Source: Bactericera cockerelli (lineage: Eukaryota > Arthropoda > Insecta > Hemiptera > Triozidae). From it: a DNA stretch of 64,000 nucleotides. Position numbers and translations under genes: made by a program. Below, piece after piece: positions 24,423 to 37,400 of the stretch; positions within the stretch are counted from its first letter, which is position 1, and each line of letters opens with the position of its first letter. The notes under the pieces are model-generated. The model was not told where the DNA came from. It saw nothing but the letters and a program-made list of their open reading frames with translations, and did not search any database. The DNA is taken from positions 37,103,112 to 37,167,111 of the forward strand of contig CM044961.1 in the NCBI GenBank assembly GCA_024516035.1. Reading direction: 5' to 3'.

Positions 24423-27400
24423 CACGGACCGCAGAAAATGTTTTGAATGTTTTTTTTTTTTAAAGAGGTTATTTATAATATTTATATTCAGACCAAGGAG
24501 TAGATACAAATAACCTAACATTCCCCGTGTTAGTGGGGTCTACAAGGAAATTTTTACTATTATTTATCGAGCACATAGTGTCCACATTATAGTATACAAA
24601 AATAATTTTTGAATCAACAGTATTTCTGCACGAATTAGCTTAATCCCTTCAAAGGATCATTTCCAAACCTCTGCACTATAGCTTTTCCAGATTACAAAGA
24701 AGGGATCCCATTCGATTTGAAGTTTTGTATTGGCAAATCATGTTTTCTGAACTACTCTTTATATTGTTGGATAGAATTTCCTAGAAATCGTATTAGTGAG
24801 TGGGTATATCTGAACTAGTGTTGAGCTTCATTTCAGTTTTATTCTGCATTTCTGTGTTTCTTTTCCCTCTCTCTCTCTCTATATATATATATATCTTTCT
24901 CTTTCTCCCTCTCTTATTCTCTCTCTCTCTCTCTTTTTCTCTCTCTCTGCCCTCTTTTCTCTCTCTCCCCTCTCTCTTTTTTATGTTCCGTTCAAAAATG
25001 AAAATGATGAAAATAAATGGGATTTTCCTCTGCAAGGTGATGTATAATAACTATTATTCCAGTACACTTTTGGCACGAAATCAGAAAGAATAATGAGAAT
25101 GATCACAAAATATAATAAAAATACACGCGCTTCCCATAATATAACCATTAAATGCAACCTCCTCTAGTATAATATACTTTTGATCATCTTCCTTCCTCTT
25201 TGTTTTTTTTTTTTACAAATATATCTGGGGTTGGCATTGTTCAACCTAATCCTCATGGTTTAAGTTGGTTGGTGTAGAGACCTCCTACTTCTACTTTCAT
25301 TTCTGGAGAATAAAGAAAGTCAAAAGGACATTAAAAAAAAAACAAAGAAACTCGTTTTTTCCTTATTTTGTTGCACGGTAAGACCCATTACATTCCTTAT
25401 TTACAAGTAAAATATGAAACTAATATCCCTTTCAGTCTCATCTTCACCGCGAGAAACATGTCACTTGCAAGGGAGAAACACTTGTCATAAGCTTTAGCAT
25501 GTTAGCTAATACTTGACTAAGCGTCTTAATTAAGTCATCTCGTCAGTTCCAAAGTTGTGCTTGCACAGTGAGGTTGTTACCTAATCGAGAGATCGTGTTG
25601 TTTGATAATAACTAATATCTTAGAATAGGTGTTATCTCTAACGTGTTTATATAACCCGAGAGCTTACCTTCCACGTATTTAATTTCAATTGAAACTAAAA
25701 CCATAGTTCTTTTCAACTTTTAACTTTTATGATTAAACTTACCATGGTAGTTAAGTGATTTTTTTATTTATTAATATGCCTGGAAGCACTGACAGTGCTA
25801 ACATGGAAATTGTTGAAGACCCCCAGAAGAAGGTCCCTCCGGACCCTGGAGAAAAGGATAATCATAAAGGAACGCAGCCAACAGTTACAAGTAAGCCCGA
25901 ACCAGTCTTTTATGAAAGTCAGGATGAAGGTCCCTTTGTAGTATTCATTGAAAGTACAAGTGATGGAAATGGAATTGAAAGAATTCACCCCATGGCATTA
26001 GGAAATATCTTTAAAAAATTGCACCCTGAAATTAACCAAAAAATGGATCGGATCCAAAAAAACGGTAAAAATAAATTGAAAATATCAATGAAAGATAGAG
26101 ATAGCGCAAACCTACTGGCTACTTCTGAAAAAATGAAACAAAAAGGATTTAATTGTTATATTCCTAGGTACCTAGTCACTAGACAAGGACTTATTAAGGG
26201 TGTTTTTAAAGAATTCAGTGATGAAGAAATTAAAGAAGAAATAGAACTACCCTTTGAAACGAAGGATAGAGCCAGGATTCTGACAGTAAAAAGATTCAAT
26301 AGGAAAGAAAATGACCAATGGGTACCCTCAGAAACCGTTTTATTGACTTTCCGGGGCCAGATCCTACCACAGTATGTAAACTTGCACTATGTTAGATGTA
26401 AAGTTGATCCCTTTGTACCAAAGGTACTTCAATGTTCCAAATGCCTGAGATATGGACATACAGTTAAAGTATGCAAATCAGCCACAAGTAGATGCAACAA
26501 CTGTGGGAGTGAAAATCATGAAACTGAAACCTGCACTACCCCTCCCCCACCCAAATGTGTCCACTGTCAAGGAGAACATAGGGCATATGTAGAAAATGGT
26601 AAAAATAACCCATGCTCTGAATATAAGAAACAGTTTGAAATTAAAAAATTAATGACCCTTGAAAATAAAACTTTCTTCGAAGCTCGCGGGGCTCTAAGGA
26701 AAAAAACGTACGCTTCAACAGCCTCAAATAATAAAACTACAAACCCACCTAATACCTTTACCTACTCTAACCTCTCTACCCCAGCCCCACAGGTGACTTC
26801 TGGCCAGTCCAACCTCTTCAGGAAAAGGAGAAGAGATGCTCAACCCCTCCCCAACATCAATCTTCAGAGGCAGAAAGAACTCTATGACAGCTGCAACAAG
26901 GACTCATATCTACCCTCTTCCCCTATCATCAGTGACAGGTCAGGTAGAAATCAACCTTCTTCACCATCACTTAGTTCGCAGAACTTTGCCTATAGCGAAA
27001 AAGTAAGAAAAACCGCTCCATCAAAGGAGTTGAACCCCAACACTATTGAACCTCTCTCTGGAAGTTCAAAATGTATTAACATCATAGATAATGAAAATTT
27101 TCTCTCTAAATTAATCTTGTCGATAATGAAAACAGTTTTTAATAACGAGGTTGCAAGAAACCTCCCTGAAGATAAGCTTCTAGACCTTATAAGGCAGGAG
27201 GTTGTTAATAATAAAAATACCCCTCTACCAGCTAATAATGACAACTGATGTCAATAGTAAACAGGAATTCAATGTTCTACAGTGGAACGCAAGATCAGCG
27301 GTCGCAAATAAAAATGCTCTCGAAAAATATCTATTTGAAAATAATATTCATATAGCATTAATTTCGGAAACATGGTTCAAACCAGGGAAATTTATTAATT

Positions 27401-30400
27401 TCGCCGGGTATAATATTATTAGAGCAGACAGAGAAGATGGCAAAGGTGGCGCTGCTATTTTCATCAGAACTAATATTTTTTACAAGGAAAATATTTTATT
27501 TCATAAAATTCAGCGAGTCCAAATTTGCGCTATAACAGTCACTTATGATGAGAAACCACTTAATATCGTTTCATTTTATAACCCCCCAACAAATACAACC
27601 ACTTCACAGGATTGGAGACTTTTCTTCGAGAGTTTCTCCAGTTCGTGCATAATTGGAGGTGACAGCAATTGCCATCACTCTGCGTGGGGCTGTAGCGTGA
27701 CAGATACCAAAGGCCGATCCCTCCTCGATGCAATGGATGACGCTAACCTTGTTCTACTCAACACGGGAGAACCAACACTTATGAAGAACATAAATCACAT
27801 ACAAGTAAGCGCGATAGATATTACTCTAGTCACACCCGATCTATGCGGAATATTTCAGTGGAAAGTAGATGAGGATACAGTTGGGTCTAATCATTATGCA
27901 ATTAAAATAAAATCACAAATAATATCGGCTAAATCAATGCTGAAAGCCCCCATTAGGAAGTGGAAAATTAAGCAAGCCGATTGGCGTGTCTTTAAAAAAG
28001 AAATGGAATTCTTAACAGAAAAAACAATTTTAGAAAACGAAGATAATAAATTGTCTTACGAAATGTTTTCCAAAAATTTAAAAACGGCATGCGAAAAGGC
28101 AATACCCAAGACTTCTGCTTTCAATTCGAACCAAAATTTTCGGCGCCCATGGTGGAACGATGAGTGCCAAAAACAAATGGAAGAGAGAAAAGCTAAGCTA
28201 AAAGAGTATAAATTAAACCCTTCTTTAGAAAAATTCTTGGAATACACAAAATGTGACGGAAAGTTTAAGAGACTTTGTAAAAATAACAATAAAAAATCAT
28301 GGCAATCCTTTTGCAATACATTAAATAGACACGTTAAGCTTGGAGAAGTCTGGAAATCAATTAAGAGACTTAAAAACAAGAAAACTTCCCCCTCAGTACC
28401 TATTGAGGAAGGAGACTGGTCGGAAAATTTACTAAACTCTCTCTGTCCGCCCTATGTTACGTCAGAAAAACCTTGGATACAAGAACAACTAAGGAATAAT
28501 TCTGGGAATATGAATCAGAACTTTACCTTTGAAGAACTCAAAAAGTCAATTAAATGTAGTTCTAACACGGCCCCTGGCATGGATAATATTCACTACCCCA
28601 TGCTACAACAACTGCCCCAGGTAGCTCAAGAACATCTGTTAAACACTTTCAATCACATCTGGCAGACCGGGAAAATACCTGAAAATTGGCGAGACGTTAT
28701 TGTTGTACCATTTCTTAAGAAAGACAAGCCTCCTGAACACGAGAAGTCATACCGCCCAATATCCTTGGCGTCCTGTGTCCTGAAAACTTTTGAGAGAATG
28801 ATTAAAAATCGATTAGATTGGTGGATGGAAAAAAACGATATCCTATCGCCCTCACAGAACGGATTTCGAAAAAACAAATCTGTTATGGACGCCCAGGCAT
28901 CTTTAGTTCTTGATATTGAACAAGGGATGGCGGAACAAAAGTCAACCCTGGCCATATTTTACGATGTGGAAGGGGCGTATAATAACGTACAGATACCCAT
29001 CTTAATACAGAAATTAATAAAATTAAAACTTCCATTTAAAATGATAAATATAATTTATGAACTTATATCACACAGATACCTGTACCTACGTGTCAACAAT
29101 AAACTGAACGGACCTAGAACATCTTGCTTAGGTTTAGGTCAAGGATTTATACTGAGCTGTCCTCTTTACTCTCTGTACACCGTAGACTTGGCTTCATCTA
29201 TACCAGACAACATAAAAATCATACAATTTGTAGACGATTTCTGTATTTATATTACAGACCCTCTTCCAGAAAACTGTGAAAACCATATAAAAAACGGAGT
29301 GCGATCTGTGGAGAAATACATGAAAGAAAATGGAATGAGAATATCCTACCCCAAGTGTGAGGCCGCACTTTTCACAAAAAAAAGACGCCCCAATTTACCA
29401 AATAGCATATCAGTTGATCACTACTGCGACATTCCTATAAGAAATCAAGTTCGGTTTCTAGGACTCATATTGCAACGGAAATTAAATTGGACAAGCCATA
29501 TCGAAAGCGTTATAAATACATCAAACAAGTACATTAATATACTAAAATCCGTCTGTAATAAACATTGGGGAATGGATCCCCATATTGCTCTCACCTTTTA
29601 TCGCGCCACAATCAGATCGACTCTGGACTTCGGATCCATTTTCTATGTCAACTCCGCGATCACCAATCTCAGGAAGGTCCATGTCGTTCAGTCAAGAGCC
29701 ATAAGGATAGCCATGGGCTACTTGAACAGTACGCCTATCGACGTCATGCTGCAAGAAGCGAGGGAGAAAAACATCACAGAGAGAGCTTACCTCCTACTTG
29801 ACCGGTTTGTTCTAAAATCCATCGCCGCCAGGAACCAGGTCAGCGTCAAATTGAACTCACTGACAGTTCTACATCTAACCTCCAAAAAACTAAGTAAGAG
29901 TAAGAGTCCACCGTGGGTAGAAAGTTTCTGCAAAATTAATAAATATACTCCTGAGATTTTTATCTCTCCAAAACCGGCACTCTATCTCTACGACTACCAG
30001 ATCCCACTAACAAATGTACAAGAAGAAAATCTACAAGACTATGAATATGCTCCGGCGCACCTAAAGCAACAAGTACTCCTTAACGAAATCCACGAAAAAT
30101 GGCCGAGTACATATCTTATATTCACAGACGGCTCTAAAACAAGTAATGCTGTGGGAGCCGCGTACTACGACTACCAGAAGCAGACCGGAGACAAATTCAG
30201 AATCTACAACTCCGCCACTATCTTCACAGCCGAAGCCTTCGCCATCCTCCAAGCACTCATCTATTGCAAGTCCATCCCAGCGCGAGACATCACCATCCTG
30301 TCCGACAGCAAGAGCTGCCTGATGAAGCTGAACAACACTCACAACAACAAAAACAATTTCAGCCACGTTATTCTGGATATCTACAGAGAGTATCATCAAG

Positions 30401-31457
30401 TTTTAAACGACAACAAATCCGTAAGGCTAGTCTGGATCCGAGGCCATGTGGGCCTTACAGGGAATGAGGCAGTGGACAAGCTGGCCAAGCAAGCCGCGCA
30501 GGTCTCCCAGCCAGCTCTATCCTACCCCATTCCAGCGCAGGACGTGAGAGCAGTGCTGGATGCCCAGCACGAACAGGCGTGGCGAGAACATATCGCCAAC
30601 AAGGACAATAACAAAGGATTGTACTATAAAAATATTTTTTCACCCGCAAGTAAAAAAACTTGGTTTCATGAAATCAAGCTACCTCGTAAATTCATTGTAA
30701 TTTTCAACAGACTTAGGTCGAACCACGCTGTTTGTAAAGCGTACCTTCACAAAATTAATATATCTTCGAGCAAACTTTGCGAAATCTGCAATGAGACAGA
30801 AGACACTGAACACCTCATCATGGTTTGCCCTAGACATGAAACCAAAAGAAAGGAATTATTTGACACATTATTACACTCCCCCTTAAAACTCCCTTTCAAT
30901 TACAACTCAATAATTCAGACCCCTAACTGCTATAGAACATTGTATTCGTTCCTACTACAGTCGGGAATTACACCCTAATAATAATATACTATCTTTGTTT
31001 TAATCCTATCTACCTATATCTAAATAAAATTACTCGAGCTGATTCTAGACAAGTAGTCTGGCCCGGCCGCCCGGGTTATATTCCTACTCGTAGCTACAAC
31101 CGTAGACGAGTAGTCTGATCTGGGGAGAGATCTGCAGTCTAGAGACTCTATTAGACACTGAGGCGTCTAGAGTTAGAGCCTCTACTCGCGCACTAGATTA
31201 CCCCATCTTGTCTGAGATATTCAGAGAAAACAATTTCAACTTTATTATTATTTATCTCTGAAGCGTTTGAAATCCTATTTTACCACAATATGTTTTCTTT
31301 GTTGTTACTTTCAGATTATTTCATTATTTAATTTTATTCTACCCCCACCTTTTGTTAGTTTTTATACCTAATTATTTTTATTTACCTGTATTATATATTA
31401 TTATAATTATCTTTCAAATAATAAATAAATGGCTGTATGGGTTGTTTTGCCCAATGC

Positions 31458-31494
<37 letters not shown>

Positions 31495-34400
31495 ATCTCG
31501 TTAATTAATGCAAAACACGAGTGTAGTGTAGATTGCTACAGAGAGTGTTGGAGAATTAATTCCTTACTCCCTCTTTCTTATTTCACGTCTCTCTCTCTCT
31601 CTCTCTCTCTCTCCACAGTCTCTCTCTTCTCTCTCTCTCTCTCTTACAGTCTATCTCTCCTTTCTTTCTCAATGCCTCTCCTTAATTCAAATCTTTCTTC
31701 TCTCTCTTTCTTTCTCCTGTCTCTCTTTTTCTCTCTCTCTTTCTTTCTCTCTCTCTCTTTCTTTTCTCTCTCTCTCTTTCTTTCTCTCTCTCTCTCTTTC
31801 TCTCTTCTCCTCTCTGTTTTTGTAACCACCATAGTTACAGGTGAGGAGGATGGATGGTTTCTAGCCAATCTTAGTTCCTCTTGAACCATTTCCACGTGCG
31901 ATCATGCGATCAAACATGGTTAGATCTTAGGCTATATCTTTATAAAATTCAAACACCTCGGCCGGGGTGTGAAGAACACCCTATAGAAAGAAAACACATA
32001 AAATTATAAGCCATTAAACCCTTAGAAAATCTGCCAGCAAGCTTGTCTAGGGTTGTCTTGTCTGTGCTCTTTTATTGTAATCATGGGTAACTTTCTTTCC
32101 TTTTATAAGAAATTAACAATACTCGGAAATTTTAGAACGAGAAGAGACTTTAGGAAGATTTTCCGATTCTTACCTACACGAGTTTCATAAGAACACTAGG
32201 AGCCTATTCCGCGAAGCTTCTTTTCACACTAAGCCTTGTAAATTTTTAAACCTTGCTGAATTTCAAGGAGAAAACATCTTTCAAGTTGAAAGTTTTTAAA
32301 TTTCCTCGCTATTTTCTTTTAATCCTCCCGCTGTGTAAAATTAAAGTGTGTTTGCTCATTTTAATTAAAGGGTGAAATCTTCTTTTCACTCACAAAGGCG
32401 AACGAGAGAAAGGTTGAAGGATATCTGTAAATAAATAATGGTTTGTATTGAAAATAAGTCGAAAGTGGGATGAATGAGAAAAAATTAAATATCAATACAT
32501 ATTTACATGGAAAAAATGGAAAGATCATATAAGAGAAAATTGAATTAATATACATAAGGATGTAAATTATGTAAATACAATAATTAACAAATGGATAAAA
32601 TTTAAAAAAAAAAAACATAAGGATGTAAATTATGTAAAACCATTGAACATTAGAATAAAATTAAAATATATAGGGATTGTAAATTATGTAAAACCAATGA
32701 ACATAAGAATAAAATTAAAATATATAAGGATGTAAATTATGTAAACACAATGAACATAAGGATAAAATTAAAATATATAAGGATGAAAATTGTGTAAATA
32801 TCCTCACGTGATGTACATAAGGATAAACTTAAAATACATAAGGATGTAAATTATGGAAACACAATGAACATAGGGATATACCTTGTTAGGTATACCATTG
32901 TAATTAAATGAGAATAATCCTCGTAATCAAACACAAATGAATACAACGCGTTGAACTAAGTGTCACCACTTAAGCCACGAGCGGTGTTTTGTTCTCAGAA
33001 GATAAGAGTAGTTAACGAAGAGTTCTAAAAACAGTTCCGAACAGTTATTTGAACATTCTCATTATTATTACTATTATTATTATTATATTCACAAACATGT
33101 ATCTACGATTTCCTCGTATGATGTGGGTTGGATTTTAATTAAAAATAAATGTTCTAGATATGATGAAACAGAAGTTAGCAATATTTGGGCACGTGTATTC
33201 ACCAGATCGTTACATACAAGGTGGTTCTTCCTGACGAATTTGTAGTTGGTCAAAATGTTTCTTCAAATATTTAGTAAATTTAGTTTATCGTCTTGGTGCT
33301 TGTGGTTTATGGGGGAAGAATGTCTCTTCTAACTGTTTTGGTCTCTGCAAGGGGGGTTTTTTTTTTTAATAATATGAGACATTTATGTAACGAATATTAA
33401 TTACAATATGAAAAGCTCGACTTGTCCATGATAAAGAAGCTTGACGTTTCTATGATATAGACAAGTCAAAGTCATAATCTTGTGGCTATGATTGAGTCCA
33501 GATGACAATGAATCCTAGGGCGGAATTAATAGACGTTTTTGTAATACCTCTGTGGCATTGCGTACTGCGTACAGTACGTATTGCGTACTGTGTAAGATAG
33601 GGAAAACCGACGCTTAGACCTGACTTGTGATATAGAATTTGTCTATTAATTCCGCCCTTAGTCTCACATTATTAATATAAAATATATTACAAATTGGATT
33701 TCCAACTTGTTGAATTTACTCTGCAAGGGATATCTATTGAATCGGAGATTTTACCCACTACTCACCTAGCCAGATTCTCTCATCAAGGTTAGTAGGGGCT
33801 AGAACCAACTTGAGAAGGGCTAAAATATCATCATGAAAGTCATGTGTATCTCACCTTATTGAGTTCTATAAACTATCACACCCCGTAATTGTTTTTTTTT
33901 TTTTTTTTTTCTTCTTCTTCTTCTTCTTCAAATATAACCTATAAAGTAGGTATTTAATAATAATAATAACACTCTTTAATGGAAGGTGACCACCAGGCAA
34001 AAATAATGCTCAAATCATTTTCTGCCACCTAACCCTTAGAGTCTTATTATTATGTGTTCACATATTCAAATTGATGAGGAAAAATTCATGTACTGGGTGG
34101 AATTCGAACCAACGGATCCTTACGCTACCTGGATTACCAGACTAGCGCGTTAACCACTTGACTACCAGTGCACTATGTGTTGAGGTACCTCAGTATGTAG
34201 GTATCACCAGTATGTAGGTACCTCAAGTATGTGTTGAGTTGTCTGTGTTTCTTCATTGGTGAACTCTAAGATTAAACTTTAAAGATACATAATATGTCAC
34301 TTCCTCTAGTATATTTATTCATTGACACAACGTCTGAACTTTGCAGATAACTTTGCACTTCCTGCTCTATGCTTATTCATTGGAAGTTTCAACTTTTGTT

Positions 34401-37400
34401 TCGTGAATAATGGCTGCGCTGTGTCTTTATCTCGCAAGTTCAAGACACTTGCCAAAGTTCGGCTCCGCCAAGATGAATGATACGCGCGCTAACTTTGAAA
34501 CAAACAAGTGCTGAAATGATGTGTCACCTTGTTGAGAATGTTTAGGGTGGTTTATTATTATTATTTTAAACCTTATTAATCAGGACAAATATACAAACAG
34601 ATAATTAAAAATAAATATACAAAATTGGAAACTATACAAGAAAAAGAAAAAAACAGAAAAAAAATGGAAAAAAATATGCACACATGTCCTAATTAAAAGG
34701 CGGGGTTATTTCCTTTGGCAATCTCTTCCACCCAACCCTTTGTGAGTAGGGAATGCTTTGCTGGAGAATAGTGCTTCGTGCTCCCAAGAAACTTTAGCTA
34801 TTAGTAATGCAGGTATCTGCCTATCTATTTAGAGACCTCCCTCTACTGATATACCTACTGTAATTCCAAAAATAAAATTAAAGTGTATAAGAAAATAAGA
34901 ACCGGCAGTTTTATCGCAATAATCTTCAATATTTTTTTTATTTAAATAATAATATTAAATTTGGTTTTGATGAGTCTGTCCTGGTAGCTCAGTGGTAAAG
35001 GCGGTATCCAGATATTCCAGAGGTCGCGCGTTCGAAACCCAGCCGAGACATGACAAGTGATCCTCCCACTTGGGATTTTGACCACATAATAATAAAACCC
35101 TGAGATTAAGTGTTAGAAATGCTCGCCTTGGTTACATTCCTAAAAAGGGTCTTTAGTATTATTTTTATCATCTACAAAAAGTATTGATATCCCCCAAAAA
35201 AACTACCGTTGAAAAAATTGAAAACATACGAAATAAGGAAATTAGAAAACGGGAAAAAGAAATGGTTCAGTAGCAAGATAACTTGGCCACGACCAGATAT
35301 CACTACCTTCACTGGCGAATACTTTTGGATAGGAGCTCTGGAACTTGGACCTTTTTTCACAACGGTAGTTTTTCTAGGGGTCACATTTTCTCTTTTTATG
35401 TGTGTAGTTAGGTATGTGATGTGATTCTGTTCTTAAAAATGCGGCAAACAATCGGTGTAGTGCTCTAATGTGTCACAAGTTTGAGTAGCGCTGAGATATT
35501 AAAATATTATAAAGTGGCATTGACGTGAAAATCCTCCCTATAAGAACTTTTCACTTTCCATCATACTTGAAACTCTCATTATCCTCTCTATAGGTGGTAG
35601 TGCGGACGCCAAGTTCTGAATAAATATCACTCTTTTCACCCTGTATGTTTCTTTTTTGATTTTTGTTTTTTTCTTCATCAAACTGAACCCTTAGAATAAC
35701 TACATATTATGAACTTCGAATCACTAGATAAATGATTATTATTATTATCATCCTCGGTAGTGTGAGCGTTTTTTTTTTTTTTTTATTTTTTTTTTTCAAA
35801 ATTCTGATAAAATCCCATTTATTTATGACAAGCACAAATAGAAAAATTAAGAACATAGCAAAATAATAGTATTTATTCAAAATATGAAAAGTGGGACAAT
35901 CTTTGAGGACAAATTACTGTGATGTCAAACAAGAGCAAATACGGCAAGATTCAAATTGATCGCACCAAGAAGAAGTATAAAATAGCTTTTTTGTGTCACA
36001 GTGTCACAATTTTTGTGGACAGCATCGAAATTACGAGATCTAATGCTCATGCACCATCTCTCCAACCAACCATCATATCAATCTCGTAATGCCAATCTCC
36101 AATATCAATCTCGTAATGCCGCCACCACTAGCAAAGTAGATCAAACACACAATTATTAAAAAAAAAAAAAACACACACAAACACACACACAAAGATCTCA
36201 AGTGAAGTGAAATAAAGTTAACCCATTAAAAAAAAAAAAAAATAGAATGAAGTGCTAGAATATGGCCAAAGTTTTCAACAATAATGGTTTGTTTCAAACA
36301 GGAAGGATTATCTTGACTTCTAATGCCGCCTTATGTCGCTCCTAATCTCCTAATACTCGGGATCTTTTCATTAGATAATGAAACCCTTTCAATAAGGATA
36401 AGTGCTCCTCAGTATTGCTGTACTAAAAACAAAAGTGGTATACGTCTGTGAAAATAGTTTAGGTGCCAGTGAACTCGTTTCCTCAAGCAAATATCGAATC
36501 TTTTATAACTATAGAGGAAGTCATAAAAAGTTTTGTAATAAATTGGTCCAGTATCTTTGGTGTATTTAGATTTGTTTGTTTATTTGGGAACTAACCTATT
36601 TAGTAAATTGCTCAAAACTGTAAAGTTAAATCCTATAAATCTTTGGGGAAATCTATGCAAACGACCTGTCAGCAAAACCTAAAATTTAGATAGTAAAAAA
36701 AATTAATAATCCAAAAATGTACTCTTAAATCTATTCCTTGATGGATTCGGCGTGCCCAACCTGTCTACAACACCTAAATATTTCATAGAAATAGACATTC
36801 AAGTACAACATTAAACTAACATTGAAACTTAAACCTATGTACAATATTAAACTAACATTGAAACTTAAACCTAACTACTTAAAAGTAAGAACATTTCAAA
36901 GAAAAACACGTTCACAACAAGAAACTTACATTGAAAACAACAGCCATATACTCGGAGCACTGGATAACACATGAACCCAACTTGGAGGAAAGTAGAACCA
37001 CAAACGAAGATCGAAAATAAACATTGAGAAGGACAGAAAAAGCTGTGGAAAGTTGTTGAAAGTTTGCGAAGATGAGATCTCCAGGGTGGTTTCAGTGCTG
37101 CCCCAGCATCCAGCATGCCTCAGGGAACTTCTCTCCCGCCTTCATCAATCTTTCTCGCCCAAACTTGTGCTTAGTTTGTACCATATTCTGTCTTCATTTT
37201 GATAGTCCTGTGTGCAGAATCTGTACTAGAGATACATAAATACAAAAGAAAAACATACTTTTCAGTTTTTTTCTCGTATTTTGTAATGTAAAATACATGG
37301 TACTTTTCAGTTTTTTCCCGTCTTTAGTACTTAAAGTAGTATAGTATCTACTTATGAGATAAAGTAGCCGTTCTGTAAATTATGTACCTCACATAGATTC

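Larger units (their letters stand above)
25544..31491 (+). mobile_element. Full-length non-LTR retrotransposon, I-group
   Basis: About 5.95 kb. A ~230-bp 5' UTR beginning CAGTTCC, ORF1 (gag-like), ORF2 (APE endonuclease, reverse transcriptase, RNase H), ~480-bp 3' UTR and an A33 tail (31459-31491). A 10-12-bp target duplication brackets it. Both ORFs are uninterrupted, so this copy could be recently active. RNase H plus APE endonuclease places it in the I/LOA/R1-type assemblage rather than Jockey or L1. Confidence 0.93.

Noticed and set aside
29565..30649. Small frames within LINE ORF2, both strands
   Set aside because: Overlap the long ORF2 with its clear RT and RNase H motifs.
25544..31491. 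Endogenous retrovirus or LTR element
   Set aside because: No LTRs, protease or integrase; has an APE endonuclease, poly-A tail and target duplication typical of non-LTR elements.
34975..35050. Functional tRNA gene
   Set aside because: A and B boxes are present but the sequence continues into a SINE body shared with other copies and the anticodon arm does not fold cleanly.
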